NCBI GenBank assembly: GCA_015654945.1
Contig: JAATGB010000021.1
Coordinates: 1 to 37,043 of the forward strand
Direction of reading: 5' to 3'
Length of the DNA stretch: 37,043 nucleotides
From: Lactobacillales bacterium
GTDB lineage: Bacteria; Bacillota; Bacilli; Lactobacillales; Vagococcaceae
Made by a program: the position numbers and the translations under genes. Of the stretch, positions 36,127-37,043 are shown piece by piece. Below the pieces are notes generated by a model. That model did no database searches, was not told where the DNA came from, and saw only the letters and a program-made list of their open reading frames with translations. The stretch's first letter is position 1. Every line of letters begins with the position of its first letter.

Positions 36127-36960
36127 ATGAAAAAGAAAATAGTGGGTGGAATTGGTATCGTTTGCGTAGCAATCATCGGTTTTTTTATGTATCAGAATAG
36201 TCAGGTAACAGAAACAAAGACAGGTAAAAGTGTTAGCGTATACAAGGTGGAAAAACAAACTCCTTTACATCTAAAAGGACAAGTCCAAGCTATGGCTACA
36301 CAAACTGTCTTATTGACCGCGGACAAAGGACCGGTTAAAACAATCCATTCCAAAGTAGGCGACCATGTTGCAAAAAATGCTGTTTTGGTAACGTATGAAT
36401 GGGGCGAAAAAATCAAGGCAGAAAGAGAGGGAATTGTTTCTTCTTTAGATTTAGATGCTAAAAATGATGTTTCAAAACCCTTAATGATTGTAAAAAGTAC
36501 GGAATCAGAAATCAAAGGAACTGTTACGGAGTATGACAAAGAAAAGCTAAGTAAAGATATGGCAGTGACCTTTGACTATGTCAATCAAAATAAATCAGTA
36601 GCCGGAAAGATTACTAATATTGCAGAGATTAATAATACGACAGATTCTAGTGCAAGCAATAATGCTTCAAAGGTTGTGACCTATGATTTTACAGCGCAAC
36701 CAGTGGAACAAATTCCTTTAGGGTATAGTGTGGAAATTTTAATTCCGCGAGATGAAATCCATTTACCAACGAAAAGTGTGCAAGAAAAAGAGGGGAAATT
36801 TTATGTTTATTCTGTAAAAGATGAAAAAGCACAAGCGACAGAAATAACCGTTAAAAAAGAGGATGGCTATTACACACTACAAAATGGCTTAGCTGAAGGT
36901 GCGAAGATTATTAAAAATGTGAAAGGCATAAAAGAAGGAACGGAAGTGACTGTTCAATGA
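36127..36960 (+). CDS. HlyD/MacA-like efflux adaptor protein
   Basis: Single N-terminal TM, lipoyl/barrel-sandwich-like halves (GPVKTIHSKVGDHVAKNAVLVTYE), followed by an overlapping ABC ATPase gene. Confidence 0.8.
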   Translation: MKKKIVGGIGIVCVAIIGFFMYQNSQVTETKTGKSVSVYKVEKQTPLHLKGQVQAMATQTVLLTADKGPVKTIHSKVGDHVAKNAVLVTYEWGEKIKAEREGIVSSLDLDAKNDVSKPLMIVKSTESEIKGTVTEYDKEKLSKDMAVTFDYVNQNKSVAGKITNIAEINNTTDSSASNNASKVVTYDFTAQPVEQIPLGYSVEILIPRDEIHLPTKSVQEKEGKFYVYSVKDEKAQATEITVKKEDGYYTLQNGLAEGAKIIKNVKGIKEGTEVTVQ

Positions 36961-37043
36961 TAAAATTGGAACATGTCAATAAATATTACGCTGTAGATCA
37001 AGAAAAAATTCATGTGTTAAAAGATATTAATTTAGAGATCCAA
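36957..37043 (+). CDS. ABC transporter ATP-binding protein (MacB/LolD-like), truncated by the window end
   Basis: ATG overlaps the adaptor stop (ATGA): MIKLEHVNKYYAVDQEKIHVLKDINLEIQ. Confidence 0.8.
   Translation, partial: MIKLEHVNKYYAVDQEKIHVLKDINLEIQ

Overview
AT-rich Firmicutes chromosome segment, probably Enterococcaceae/Lactobacillales judging from gene content and synteny (inference). No rRNA, tRNA, CRISPR array or intact mobile element was recognised. From left to right it contains: a DHA2-type MFS exporter (minus strand, truncated by the window edge) with a MarR regulator; a small conserved ORF and an alpha/beta hydrolase; an AcoR-like sigma-54 activator split by one in-frame TAA; an acetoin dehydrogenase operon (acoL-A-B-C plus a DUF6506-type gene) behind a textbook -24/-12 promoter with cre, CRP/FNR-like and UAS-like sites; a Ser/Thr-rich surface protein and a DUF6681-like protein; yhaO-yhaN-yhaM; prsA, a YtxH-type gene, hit; ecsAB; a phosphotransferase and trmB; a ytzB-like gene, an M42 peptidase, a thioredoxin-like gene, usp, ytpR; a five-gene uncharacterised cluster (26969-32066); a YhgE/Pip protein; rplY/ctc; and an HlyD-like adaptor followed by a truncated ABC ATPase. 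The best candidates for something undescribed are: (a) the 26.9-32.1 kb cluster, with a serine-recombinase-like protein that has lost its catalytic residues, a DivIVA-like coiled-coil protein, a secreted LysM glucosaminidase and two further coiled-coil proteins, apparently in one transcription unit; (b) the stop-split AcoR beside an intact sigma-54 operon; (c) a 53-bp perfect hairpin that looks like the two ends of an IS3-family element with the interior deleted. All assignments come from reading the sequence; no database search was run.
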